In this document: piece after piece, positions 1-9,135 of the stretch
Position numbering within the stretch: position 1 is the stretch's first letter
How the letters are laid out: the number at the start of each line of letters is the position of its first letter
From: Syntrophomonadaceae bacterium
GTDB lineage: Bacteria > Bacillota > DSM-12270 > Thermacetogeniales > Thermacetogeniaceae
Reading direction: 5' to 3'
DNA length: 32,098 nucleotides
Assembly: GCA_012840385.1 (NCBI GenBank)
Contig: DULK01000072.1
Location: forward strand, 1-32,098
Notes under the pieces: generated by a model
The model's database searches: none
The model's input: only the letters and a program-made list of their open reading frames with translations
Told to the model about the DNA's origin: nothing
Position numbers and translations under genes: made by a program

Positions 1-231
1 AGGATGCAGCGTAGGAGGCGGTCGGCTGCCGTCTGCGACGCGTTATAAGCGAGTTCAACCGGAGTCCGGGAGCAAGCGCAAGGATAACCAGATTTCATCC
101 TCTGTTGGTGCCGCCGGAGGCGGCGTGATCGTCTGCCAGCAACAGGGTTGACGTTTATTAAAGGCTCCCCCTGCTTTTTGTTTTAAGTTAAAATAATGAG
201 AAAGTTGTTTTTCAAGGGGAGAGAACGAGGA
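1..231. other. Left edge and upstream region of azlC, no gene recognised
   Basis: One + frame is open from the left edge to a TGA at 149-151, but its glycine- and serine-rich translation resembles nothing I know. It could be the tail of a gene starting outside the window or chance. A GCCGCC/GGCGGC inverted repeat lies near 111-125. A TTGACG at 148-153 and a TAAAAT at 189-194 resemble promoter hexamers, but they are not spaced as a pair. I see no riboswitch or T-box fold. Confidence 0.3.
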
Positions 232-996
232 ATGCCGGACTGCACACATGAACAACTCCAACAACTCCAGAAAAACCCTTCACACGGTCACAGCCTGACC
301 TTTGTGGACGGCTTTCGGGCGGGAATCCCGATCGCGGTCGGTTACGTACCGATTGCCATTGCCTTTGGTCTCCTGGCGAAAGCGTCGGGGATACCGGACT
401 ACGTGAGCGTGCTCATGTCCATGATCGTTTTTGCGGGTGCCAGCCAGTTCGTCGGCGTAAAATTAATCGCCATGGGTGCTACCTCCTGGGAAATAGTAAT
501 GACCACATTCATCCTCAACTTTCGCCATTTTCTCATGTCGTCGTCCCTTTCCCAGCGGATTGAGCAGGGGGTATCGAAAAAGCTGTTAAGCCTGTTGTCT
601 TTCGGCATCACCGATGAGACCTTCGCGGTGGCGTCCCTGTGCAAGGAAGCGAAGATCACCCCCAGCTATATGCTGGGTTTGAACCTCACCGCCTATACCT
701 CGTGGGTAGCCGGAACGGGAGCGGGAGTTTTTCTGGCGGCGGGGCTCCCCGCAGCCCTTAAGACAAGCATGGGAATAGCCCTGTATGCCATGTTTATCGG
801 CCTCCTGGTCCCGGTTTGCAGGGATTCAAATTCTGTTTTTGCCGTAGCTCTTATCGCTGTCGGAGTTCATTCATTATTAAGGTGGGTTCCCGTCCTCTCC
901 GGCATTTCCACCGGGTGGAGCATTATCATCGCAACCGTAATCGCCGCCTTCGCCGGTGCTATCCTGTATTCCCCGGAGGAAAAGGAATCATGCTAA
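232..996 (+). CDS. azlC: AzlC family branched-chain amino acid export permease subunit
   Basis: AzlC is the large membrane subunit of the two-component AzlCD exporter of branched-chain amino acids (also active on leucine analogues). The protein of about 254 residues is mostly hydrophobic. It shows the family N-terminal pattern of a GFRAGIPIAVGYVPIAIAFG segment, then FAGASQFVG, then ILNFRHFLMSSSL, with several later membrane helices. I chose ATG 232 because AAGGGGAG lies about 9 bases upstream; an in-frame ATG at 196 has no ribosome binding site. Its last 7 bases overlap azlD, the usual coupled arrangement. It appears to be host chromosome rather than phage. Confidence 0.9.
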   Translation: MPDCTHEQLQQLQKNPSHGHSLTFVDGFRAGIPIAVGYVPIAIAFGLLAKASGIPDYVSVLMSMIVFAGASQFVGVKLIAMGATSWEIVMTTFILNFRHFLMSSSLSQRIEQGVSKKLLSLLSFGITDETFAVASLCKEAKITPSYMLGLNLTAYTSWVAGTGAGVFLAAGLPAALKTSMGIALYAMFIGLLVPVCRDSNSVFAVALIAVGVHSLLRWVPVLSGISTGWSIIIATVIAAFAGAILYSPEEKESC

Positions 997-1292
997 AACT
1001 TCTGTCGATCGTGATCATGATGGGGCTTGTAACATACCTGCCTCGCCTGCTCCCAGTCGTCATCTTGAATAATTTGAGATTGCCCCCATTTTTGAAATCC
1101 TTTCTGCAGTACATTCCCTATGCCGCCCTGGGAGCGCTGATCTTTCCCGGTGTGCTCTATTCAACCGGGGACATAAGATCCGCCCTGGCCGGATGCACCG
1201 TTTCAGTCGTTCTGGCTTTTTACCGCCTGAATATCATCCTGGTGGTGGTTGGGGGCATTGCCGGGGTTTATCTGTACGAGCTACTTTTTTAA
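990..1292 (+). CDS. azlD: AzlD family branched-chain amino acid transport subunit
   Basis: This is the small membrane partner of AzlC, 100 residues with three or four hydrophobic segments. The family signature region near the N-terminus is visible (VTYLPRLLPV, then PPFLKSFLQYIPYAALGALIFPG). The ATG lies inside the azlC stop region, preceded by a GGAGGAAAAGG ribosome binding site within azlC, so the two are translationally coupled. A strong intrinsic terminator follows 9 bases after the stop, closing the two-gene operon. Confidence 0.9.
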   Translation: MLKLLSIVIMMGLVTYLPRLLPVVILNNLRLPPFLKSFLQYIPYAALGALIFPGVLYSTGDIRSALAGCTVSVVLAFYRLNIILVVVGGIAGVYLYELLF

Positions 1293-1301
1293 AATATAGA
1301 A

Positions 1302-1340
1302 AACCCCTGCCGCCTCGCTTTAGCGGCAGGGGTTGCCTTT
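1302..1340 (+). terminator. Intrinsic terminator of azlCD
   Basis: A perfect 12-bp stem AACCCCTGCCGC/GCGGCAGGGGTT (1302-1313 with 1323-1334) with a 9-base loop is followed by GCCTTTC. The run of T is short, but the stem is strong and sits directly after azlD. Confidence 0.8.
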
Positions 1341-1416
1341 CATCTGGTAGCCCTAACCCGTGCTGGATAGTATCAGAAACATATCATAGAAGATACAAAA
1401 TCTTAGCCGGAAAGGT

Positions 1417-1644
1417 GTGATTCAGCTGAGCGTTCCTGAGATCGCTTTCGGCATCTGGATTGTCCTGGTGGCCATCGGCTATATCCTGGACCAGTTCATA
1501 ATGCCCCTTTGCTTCGACCGGTGGAACACAGAATTTTTCGGCCTGGCCTTCTGCGGCGGCTGGGCGGCGTATATGTTAGTGATTTTCGGCGTTATCATAT
1601 ACGACAAGATTCAGGGGAAAAGAAACTCGGGCGGCAGATTCTAG
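1417..1644 (+). CDS. Small membrane protein, unknown function
   Basis: This is a 75-residue hydrophobic protein with two predicted membrane helices (about residues 8-26 and 40-62) and a short basic tail (KIQGKRNSGGRF). The only reasonable start is a GTG at 1417, with GGAAAGG almost touching it, so the start is uncertain. It lies between the azlCD terminator and the convergent end of the phage operon, so it is probably a host gene next to the prophage junction. I do not recognise a family. An inverted repeat overlaps its stop codon. Confidence 0.5.
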   Translation: MIQLSVPEIAFGIWIVLVAIGYILDQFIMPLCFDRWNTEFFGLAFCGGWAAYMLVIFGVIIYDKIQGKRNSGGRF

Positions 1645-1650
1645 CCGCCC
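1629..1650 (+). terminator. Possible terminator hairpin overlapping a stop codon
   Basis: GGGCGGC (1629-1635) pairs with GCCGCCC (1644-1650) across an 8-base loop that contains most of the TAG stop. The following bases (ATTCTCGTTG) are only weakly T-rich, so termination is uncertain. Confidence 0.4.
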
Positions 1651-1719
1651 ATTCTCGTTGCCTCGAAGGTGGCGCCCCAAATCCAATATCATAATATCAC
1701 ATTTCGTCAGGGTAAAAAA

Positions 1720-1735
1720 TATTTCACGTGAAATA
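1720..1735. promoter_or_regulatory. parS/Noc-like palindromic site 1
   Basis: Perfect 16-bp palindrome TATTTCACGTGAAATA, lying just beyond the stop codon of the giant gene at the end of the late operon. Chromosomal parS is TGTTTCACGTGAAACA and the Noc site is TATTTCCCGGGAAATA. This site has the parS centre with the Noc outer bases. It is one of three copies in the element, which also encodes a ParB-family protein. Confidence 0.75.
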
Positions 1736-1750
1736 ATCATAAATAATCAT
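1731..1750. repeat. Tandem 10-bp direct repeat next to the parS-like site
   Basis: AAATAATCAT occurs twice in a row (1731-1740, 1741-1750). The first copy shares bases with the right arm of the palindrome at 1720 and the second contains the stop codon of the giant gene. The second palindrome at 19597 is likewise followed by AATCATCC on its right side, so the flank may be part of the site. Confidence 0.6.
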
Positions 1751-4700
1751 CCGGCATCCTCGATCCTTTCCTTGCCCAGGCCTATGCGTGCCAGGTTAAC
1801 GATCTCCAGGTTGATGTGGTCGATCATCCGCCGGCGCTCATCTGGTGAGTAATTTTCCGATTTTTCTATCTTCCGTATCCTCTCCTGCCTTTCGGTAATC
1901 AACTTTTTCAGCCTCCGCATCCGGTACAGCTGACTCATTTCGCTGGGAGACAGTCTTTCCGCCGGCTCTCCTTCTTTTTTGTTTTTTTGCCAGGTCTTAT
2001 ATTTCCTTTCGAGTTCAGCCAGCCGATCGTAGAACCTGTCCACCGACTCGGCATTCCGATAAGGTTTCCCCATGTAGCTCTGGACTATTGGTAAAACCTC
2101 CGATGTAGTAACTTCCTTGGGCAGGTGGCCAGAGAGGAAATCAAGCAATCTCAGCACATGCATTCCCAGGCCGCCGGTGTAGCCCCGGACCCCCGCTTCC
2201 AGCTTGCGCGGAGAAAGGTTGGCGGCCTTTCCGATCGCCTTCGCTGTTTCGGTGGTATATGGGCCATACTGCTCATACGGCTCCAATCCCTGCTCCCGCA
2301 TCGGCACGATCGGTCTGCCGGTAAACAATGACCGGTTGCTGTACCATTCGATGATCGGAATTATTGCCGTAGGCAATATGTTGGGTGTTCCCGAATCCCA
2401 GGCTGTTTTCGCCAGCTGCTTGAGCGCCTTGGGGTCTTTCTCGTTCACGTAATCGAGCGCTCTTTCTATAGCCGTCCCGAACAAGATCCCGGGCTCAAAC
2501 GGCTTGGGAATAAAGAATTGATTCTTTTCACCCGGGATCACCCAGTACAGGTCCCGGCGCCAGGCGGGAAGTTCCTGGTATCGGGGATCGTCCTTGTTCA
2601 TCAAGTAAAGAATGAGAGATACGGTTGCGATCACTCCCGCCTTGATCGCAAATCCGGCCGGGTCTTCCTTCATGGCCCGGTACATCCGGTTGGGGCCCTG
2701 GATACCTGCGTTGAAGAAGGCTATGATCTGGTTGGCCTGTCTGCCCTTGTATCCGGCCCGGGAGAAGTCAACGGTTGCTTCCCTGCTGCCGTAAGCCGCC
2801 TTGGATAACCCCTCTCTCGTCCATCCTTCCTTCTCTGCGGCCTTGGCGAAAACGCCCACACGGGTCGCCTCTTCCATTGCCTCACTGATGGCCTGCAGCA
2901 GGGAAAGGGGCGATCGTATCCCGACCTTAACCCAGTCCAGAGCCGTCCTTTTGCCGAGGATGTCTTTGAGATTTTTATTGAGATAATCCCTGTCAAGGCT
3001 TACGAGAGCAGATGCCGCGCCGCCAGATGCCTCCCACAGCTTGTAGAGATTGTCCCGCTTGACGACGTGGAACAGCCCTTTGAAGAAGTCAACAATCGGT
3101 ACATAATGATACTTGCTGAACAGGAAAGCCGAGAGCTGATCCCTGGACGGGTTCCTTGCGATAAATTCTGGTGTCAGTGTTGCGCCGGCGCGCAGGATCT
3201 GCGCCGGGAACGACAGCAACTGAATAAACCAATGGGTTGATGGAGCATCCAGCATCTCCAGAGCCCGGTAGAGTTCCGGATGGACCTGGTAAAACACCGG
3301 TTCACCGTTCCGGTAAACAGTAAGGATGTTTTCTTTCTTCTCTTTAATCCGCGCAAACTGAACCGGACGAAAAACGACTGCCAGCCTTTTGAGATCTGCC
3401 TGGTCGAGGATATCCTCCGGAATACCGGCATTAATCAGGTCCTGCCGCAATCTCTTTAATTCTATCTCGGTCGGCTCAACCGGAGTCTTTACCCGGGAAG
3501 CCAGCCAGCCCATGCCTTCGGCCTTGTCGAAAATATCTGCAAATGCCCGGGCAACCCTGTTCCTCTCAGCAATGTCGATCAGGTAAATCGTGTTCCGCAT
3601 GATGCTCTGCAGCGGATCGTAAATTGACCGCTCGGAGCCCTTAATCCTTTTGACTGGCTGTGGGAGGTCCGCCCAGCGCTTCTTGCTTCCGACAACAAGC
3701 CCTTTGCTGGCGGTTTCCTCGCCGAAATACCGGTAAAACGGTACGTAATCCTTGTTCAATTGCTTGAACAGGTCGGCCGTATACTGCGACAGCACCCCGG
3801 CGTCCACCAGGTGATCAATCAAGTTGTCCTGGTATTTAAGCAGCTCCTGCTGCGCCTTTTTGAATTCCGGGGTCTCCAGTTGCTGCACCGCCAGTTTTGC
3901 CTTAATGGGGTCCATGCCTGTCGCAATACCCCTATCATGCAGTTCAACGGCGCGTTTTGCTGTTATATAGGCCGTAAAATCGTCTATATTCTTCCGGACC
4001 GGCTTGAGGATCTCCTGAAACGAAGGACCGATTATCTTTAAATCGGGGCTAACTTGCGCTCTTACAAGCATACTCCAGGCTTTCCGGAACCTGCCGCGGG
4101 CTAACCGGGCGATCGTATATGGGTTTTGCAAGGCCTCCAGATCCCGCTCGGGGTTCGCCTTCTTGCCCAGAGCCTGCTTTGTAGCTTTCCAAATTGGGTA
4201 CAGGTCATCTACCCAATCAGCATATAATTGCTCGGCCTTGCTGAGCCACTTTTTGGCCCTGGGCTCTTCCCGGACTATAACGCTCTTGACGTGGTTTACG
4301 GCATCCTGGGCATACCAGTCCTGGTACATTTTCTGAGCGGTATGGACGATTTCTCCAACTTCCTTTTCGGCATCGAATCTGGCCTCAATATCTCTGAAAA
4401 AGTTTGGCGCCGCTTTCTTGGCTTCCGCCGGGTCAACAAAGTACAGCCGGAAAAACTCAGCCATGCCCTCATTCAACTTCACCGTATCACTAGCTTGCGG
4501 GTAAAGCACATCACCAAGCGGCCAGAGTTCCGCTGCATAGGCATTCGGTTTCAGCCCCAGGAATTTGACCAGGTGATGCCCCACCTCGTGCGCTATCGTC
4601 GGAAGGTCCTCCGGCTTCCTGGACCTGATGACCTCCGGCTTGACTTCGTACTCACCGGCAGAATCAGAGTGCCACATGCGGCCTTCCCGGACGGGGATAC

Positions 4701-7700
4701 CCAGCCTATCCTCCAGGTAGTTGATAATAGCTACCCGTGATTGTGGACGCTCACCTGCAGCAGTAATTTGAGATTGAGTTTTTGTCACACCAGGCACGCG
4801 GCGGGGAGATCCCTGGACCCGCTGTTTGCTTAATCCTTTTTGGCCTTTTTCTCCAGAGCCTCTTTTTCCTTCATTTTCAGATACGCCAGGAGCAGCGACA
4901 CCACCCACGGCCTGACCCTGGTCGTCGAAGAGTCGCGGGACTTCTTCACTTTCTTCAGCCCTCCTTACAGCAGCCCCCAGGACCTCTTCCTTAGTCGGCT
5001 GTATTCTTTCAAACATAGCCATCTGCCTGGGACTACCCATGGCATGAACCAGGTTGGTGTACGATCTCAAAATTGCGGTTAGTTTCTTTGCGCTCCGCTT
5101 TTCTTTATCAAAAATGCGGAGAATATTTTTAGCCAGGGGAGAGAGATCCTCAACAAGTGATACCTGCCGCAGATATGCCTCCACTGGCATATTGCTTGCC
5201 CGCAGTTCAGATAATTTGTTGACAGCATCGACAATATCCCTTGTAATGTCCAGGTCAAAATAGGCGCCGCTCTTTACGCCGTCTTTAATTTTCGCAAAAT
5301 CAGGAGCAACCGCCAGCATCGCCGTTGTAATGTTCCGGACATTGTTGTCGGTGGATTCGGCAAGCCGCTCAATGGCGGTAATATCACCATAAGCCCGGGC
5401 AAAAATTGCGTTTCTTATTCTGATTATACCTTCTTGGGATATTTCTCCCTTTGCGTTCATATACCTGCCGCGTTCAACAGGCGGAACAACCTCATCGAAA
5501 AATGCCCGGATAAACGGCATATTGGCCGCTGTCAGTATCTCGCCGCTCTCATTGAGTTGGAATAGGCTGAGAGTTCCGGGCGACATCTTTTCAGCATCGG
5601 CCTTTGCCTGTTCCGTCGCGCTCATGGCCGCCACAGCCTGTTCGTTTGCCTCACGTACAAACTGCACCCGATCAACGTCGCTCTGCCGGACGCGGACAAG
5701 AACAGGGTTTTTAACTTTTTCAATGTCCTCCGGCTTAAGCCCGAACCGGTCGGCATTGTCAATGAGCCACTGGCGGTATTTCTCGATGTTCGGGTGGCTG
5801 TCCTCGTAAGCCTTCTTCAGAGCAATTACCCGGGCATTACCGGATTCAACCACCATATCCTTACCCACAATAGGCGCGCCTTCAGAAGCCTTGGGGGATT
5901 CCCCAAGGAATTCCGGTTCCAGGTTGCCAACAATCCGGGTAACCTGGTCGATGCTTGCCGCCCTGCTCCTATCCCGGGGCTGAAGTTCACGCGGGAATTC
6001 CGGGTTTACCTTGAATGCAGTGTCGTGGGATGAGACAAGATCCTCTGCATTTACAACGGCATACTGAGTTTTTATAGTGGTACCGCGCTCGGTTTTGGCT
6101 ACAGATGTTTTTCCGTAGGCTGCTGCTGTTTTTTCTTCTCCAGAAACTTCTTCAGTGCTCGTGTTATTCCGTCCTCGAAGTATTCGTCTTCTGGAACCGG
6201 GTTTGGATCTGGCGGGAGATTTTTCAAGGAGTCGGGGAGATTCTCCTTGGGGGACGTCAGTCGAGTAGGCTTCATAGCTATCAACCCCTTTTTCCGATTT
6301 CAATATATCATAGTTTTGGCGCGGAAGTAACCCCACTTCATTGACAATGTAAGCAGGATCCACAAACCTACCGGTGCTTTTCCAGCGCGCAATAGCCCTT
6401 TCGACTGCCTTTTCAACCGGCAAATCTGTAAATACAAGATGGACTTTATAACCGGCTGCTTTAAATAAATCAATACGCTCCCTCATCTTTTTGAGGTCTT
6501 TACCAACTACAGGCAATACAATATTATCTTTATTTTCAAGCGCACGAGGCATAATGAAATTTTCGACGATATCGCCGGATTCTTTATGAACTGCCCCGGC
6601 ATATTTGCCCCCTTCATATTCGGGTAGAATTTCCTTAACCTTATCCGAATCAATGACAAGCGCCCCTTCACGCTCTGCAATCGGATCGGCGAGAGACGAC
6701 TTGCCACTTGCCGGCAGCCCCATAATTAAAAAGACTTTACCTTCCTTTTTGGCAGCCCCGTTTCCATACAACTCATCGGCAATCCTTTGCCGCAATGCCT
6801 GCCTTTCCGGAGTGTTAATCAGATGCGTGGACGGCATGTTGGCCTGTTCCGCCCGTGCCTGGATAATCTCCGGCGTGTCGTACGGAGTGAGCTTTTGTTC
6901 CTCAACGGTCCGCGTAACCTTGCCCCACATTGTATGAGGCAAGGTCATTTTTGTTCCATCATCAAGCGTTACAGTTATGGTGTTTTTCCCGATCTTTGTT
7001 ATAGTACCTACCCTGGTTTTGTTTTTAGCTCCTGTCCACGTTATGCGGTCCCCAACCTGGAATCCCGCCGCTGGCACTTTTTCTCTCGGTCTTTGCCCGG
7101 TTTGTGCTGGCGTTTCTGCAATCTTTAAATATTTAGCCAGTCCATCTCTGATCGCTTTATAGGTTTTAGCATCTTGAGTTTCACCGGCCTTAGCAGCCAT
7201 ATTCTCAAACATTTGCAGGCGCTTCGAGGCCGTCCGATGAATCAATTGGGCAAGGCCGTTTCTCTGCTGTAATAAGCGGGAATATTCATCCGAATTTTGC
7301 CCGAATTGACGTTTAGCCTCTTTAAGGAAATAATCAAGCCGCCGGAGCTGGTCAATCATATTCTTATGGTTGATGTTTAGATAGCTCTCAACGGTGAGGG
7401 GCTGTTCGGCAGCTTTTGCTTCTGGCTGTTTGCGCTCTTCAGTTGCCGGCCACTCGTAAGTCTCTCTTTCCGTCGGCCTGAAAGCCCCCGGCTCCCACTT
7501 CTCCCCTGTTTCTGTTTTAGTTTCAGCCGGCTTCATCATTCCAGTAATGAGAAGATCCACCGGATTCGCCTGGCGAATGATATTTGCCCGGGCGCGGTCC
7601 AAGGCACCCTGGACATTATCCCAGTATTGCAGCGCTTCTTTCGCCTCGTCGGGCCTTGCTCTGAGATACTGTTCAGCCATCTTCCGCGATTGCTCGATAT

Positions 7701-9117
7701 GAGCTGTTGCGTTCTTGTAAAGCTGGTCGAACGCCCGTAGCTTTTCAAGCCCTAATCTCTGCGTATCAGCCGATTCAGGTCCAAAAGCCTGGTTAGCCAT
7801 GCGGTGGTAGGCGTCAAGGTTCTGGTAAGCAGTATAAAGCGGTCTGTGCATGTTGCTCAGGTATTCATGCAGCTGCATCTCCGGCGTAACAACTTGCGGT
7901 CGAGGCTGTTGCCGTACCTGTTGGGTCGTCGTTCTTGCTTTCGGTTTCAGACCTGTTTCCCTTGCCGCCAGGTCATAGGCTTCATTTACGTCATTCCAGA
8001 AACGGGTATAGGCATCCTGCATTTCCGAGGCTGTCCTGGCTTTCCTGAAATCGTCCAGCGATGCCCGGACCTTTTTCACCTTTTCAATGAAATCTCCCGG
8101 TCTCACTCTTCCGGCGCCGGCCATAGCCGCCGCATACAAGCCCAGGCTGGCGGCAGTCTGGCCCATCTGGGCAAGGTAATTCTGTCGCTCTTCGGGAGTG
8201 GTAGCAAGGTAAGCCCCGGCCATCCCGGCTGCTCCGGTTGCGGCGCCGTGTACTCCTGCCTGCAAAGTAGCCGGTATCCAGGGGGTAAACCTCTGCATGG
8301 CCTGCCCGGCCAGTTCGCCGCCCATCCCGCCAACGCCGAAGAAAAGGGCGTTTTGCAGCGCTTCCCTGCCGGAAGGAGCCCGCCCCGTTAAACCGGATTC
8401 CAGGCCGGTATAAACAAGACCGGTTGTTGCCTCACGCCCCAATGTCTTGGCTATCTGAGGAACGTATTTTCCGATCCTGGTAGCTTGAGGTACGGCTCGG
8501 CCTAAAGCCGGTAGAACTGCCCCCTCGGAAATGAGCCCCGAGAGCATCATTGGCAGTGTAGCACCGGCAATATTCCCCGCAACGCCAGCTGCCCGACCAA
8601 TACGTGTATTATGCAGCAGTACCTGCCGCTGCTCTTCCGGCGTTAACAGCTGCATCTCTTTCTCTGTCGGCATATACTGGCCAGTGGTGGCCGCCTCAAC
8701 AAACTGATCCCGGAGCCTTTCTTCCGGCGTCTTATACTTGTCTGGCACCGAAACGGTAGGGGCAAGAATGGGCTCTAAAAGCGATGATTTAGCCGCCTGC
8801 GTTGCGAAGTTTTCAATGGCCGCTTTTGCTACCGGCAGATATTCTTGCGTGATTTTTTGAGTCAAGGTAGGGCGGTATGCGCTGATGGTCGGATTCGGAT
8901 TATAAACCGGCCTGCGGAACTGCGGACCCGGTACGATCACATCTATTGCTTTCTGCCAAAACGAACGTTCGTTTTGGATCTGGGCATTAGTCTTTGGCTT
9001 CGGTGTTGGCTTCGGCGACGGAGGAGATTTTACGGCCGCTTTTTTCGCCAGTTGCCGCCTTCTGGCCTCCTGCTGCTGGTCAAGCTCAATGAAAAACTGG
9101 TCAATAGGGTTTGCCAT
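1747..9117 (-). CDS. Giant phage polyvalent protein: zeta-like kinase, DdrB-ParB, metallopeptidase
   Basis: 2456 residues. Residues about 170-340 are rich in Gly, Ala and hydrophobic helices. An SH3-like barrel follows at about 686-735 (FQVGDRITWTG). A P-loop kinase resembling zeta toxin spans about 795-945, with Walker A GLPASGKSS at 800-808, IDSD at 822-825 and VHKES at 843-847. A DdrB-like ParB domain lies at about 1010-1230 with GNAR at 1093-1096. A zinc metallopeptidase motif HEVGH (1510-1514) is followed by NEGMAE (1549-1554). The long C-terminal region, with one hydrophobic stretch near 2150-2170, resembles the large polyvalent-protein-associated domains of phages (LPD38 type). Such proteins are thought to be packaged and injected with the genome. 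ATG 9117 is chosen because AAGGGGG abuts the earlier TTG at 9129; spacing to the ATG is about 13. It is the last gene of the late operon. Confidence 0.9.
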   Translation of the reverse strand: MANPIDQFFIELDQQQEARRRQLAKKAAVKSPPSPKPTPKPKTNAQIQNERSFWQKAIDVIVPGPQFRRPVYNPNPTISAYRPTLTQKITQEYLPVAKAAIENFATQAAKSSLLEPILAPTVSVPDKYKTPEERLRDQFVEAATTGQYMPTEKEMQLLTPEEQRQVLLHNTRIGRAAGVAGNIAGATLPMMLSGLISEGAVLPALGRAVPQATRIGKYVPQIAKTLGREATTGLVYTGLESGLTGRAPSGREALQNALFFGVGGMGGELAGQAMQRFTPWIPATLQAGVHGAATGAAGMAGAYLATTPEERQNYLAQMGQTAASLGLYAAAMAGAGRVRPGDFIEKVKKVRASLDDFRKARTASEMQDAYTRFWNDVNEAYDLAARETGLKPKARTTTQQVRQQPRPQVVTPEMQLHEYLSNMHRPLYTAYQNLDAYHRMANQAFGPESADTQRLGLEKLRAFDQLYKNATAHIEQSRKMAEQYLRARPDEAKEALQYWDNVQGALDRARANIIRQANPVDLLITGMMKPAETKTETGEKWEPGAFRPTERETYEWPATEERKQPEAKAAEQPLTVESYLNINHKNMIDQLRRLDYFLKEAKRQFGQNSDEYSRLLQQRNGLAQLIHRTASKRLQMFENMAAKAGETQDAKTYKAIRDGLAKYLKIAETPAQTGQRPREKVPAAGFQVGDRITWTGAKNKTRVGTITKIGKNTITVTLDDGTKMTLPHTMWGKVTRTVEEQKLTPYDTPEIIQARAEQANMPSTHLINTPERQALRQRIADELYGNGAAKKEGKVFLIMGLPASGKSSLADPIAEREGALVIDSDKVKEILPEYEGGKYAGAVHKESGDIVENFIMPRALENKDNIVLPVVGKDLKKMRERIDLFKAAGYKVHLVFTDLPVEKAVERAIARWKSTGRFVDPAYIVNEVGLLPRQNYDILKSEKGVDSYEAYSTDVPQGESPRLLEKSPARSKPGSRRRILRGRNNTSTEEVSGEEKTAAAYGKTSVAKTERGTTIKTQYAVVNAEDLVSSHDTAFKVNPEFPRELQPRDRSRAASIDQVTRIVGNLEPEFLGESPKASEGAPIVGKDMVVESGNARVIALKKAYEDSHPNIEKYRQWLIDNADRFGLKPEDIEKVKNPVLVRVRQSDVDRVQFVREANEQAVAAMSATEQAKADAEKMSPGTLSLFQLNESGEILTAANMPFIRAFFDEVVPPVERGRYMNAKGEISQEGIIRIRNAIFARAYGDITAIERLAESTDNNVRNITTAMLAVAPDFAKIKDGVKSGAYFDLDITRDIVDAVNKLSELRASNMPVEAYLRQVSLVEDLSPLAKNILRIFDKEKRSAKKLTAILRSYTNLVHAMGSPRQMAMFERIQPTKEEVLGAAVRRAEESEEVPRLFDDQGQAVGGVAAPGVSENEGKRGSGEKGQKGLSKQRVQGSPRRVPGVTKTQSQITAAGERPQSRVAIINYLEDRLGIPVREGRMWHSDSAGEYEVKPEVIRSRKPEDLPTIAHEVGHHLVKFLGLKPNAYAAELWPLGDVLYPQASDTVKLNEGMAEFFRLYFVDPAEAKKAAPNFFRDIEARFDAEKEVGEIVHTAQKMYQDWYAQDAVNHVKSVIVREEPRAKKWLSKAEQLYADWVDDLYPIWKATKQALGKKANPERDLEALQNPYTIARLARGRFRKAWSMLVRAQVSPDLKIIGPSFQEILKPVRKNIDDFTAYITAKRAVELHDRGIATGMDPIKAKLAVQQLETPEFKKAQQELLKYQDNLIDHLVDAGVLSQYTADLFKQLNKDYVPFYRYFGEETASKGLVVGSKKRWADLPQPVKRIKGSERSIYDPLQSIMRNTIYLIDIAERNRVARAFADIFDKAEGMGWLASRVKTPVEPTEIELKRLRQDLINAGIPEDILDQADLKRLAVVFRPVQFARIKEKKENILTVYRNGEPVFYQVHPELYRALEMLDAPSTHWFIQLLSFPAQILRAGATLTPEFIARNPSRDQLSAFLFSKYHYVPIVDFFKGLFHVVKRDNLYKLWEASGGAASALVSLDRDYLNKNLKDILGKRTALDWVKVGIRSPLSLLQAISEAMEEATRVGVFAKAAEKEGWTREGLSKAAYGSREATVDFSRAGYKGRQANQIIAFFNAGIQGPNRMYRAMKEDPAGFAIKAGVIATVSLILYLMNKDDPRYQELPAWRRDLYWVIPGEKNQFFIPKPFEPGILFGTAIERALDYVNEKDPKALKQLAKTAWDSGTPNILPTAIIPIIEWYSNRSLFTGRPIVPMREQGLEPYEQYGPYTTETAKAIGKAANLSPRKLEAGVRGYTGGLGMHVLRLLDFLSGHLPKEVTTSEVLPIVQSYMGKPYRNAESVDRFYDRLAELERKYKTWQKNKKEGEPAERLSPSEMSQLYRMRRLKKLITERQERIRKIEKSENYSPDERRRMIDHINLEIVNLARIGLGKERIEDAG

Positions 9118-9135
9118 TTGCCATCTCAATCCCCC

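Noticed and set aside
148-194. Possible sigma-A promoter upstream of azlC
   Set aside because: TTGACG and TAAAAT are 35 bases apart, twice the needed spacing; no other pair found.
1335-1746. Attachment site at the host-phage junction
   Set aside because: Only one junction is in the window, so no direct repeat can be compared; the tandem 10-mer at 1731 is more simply part of the palindrome flank.
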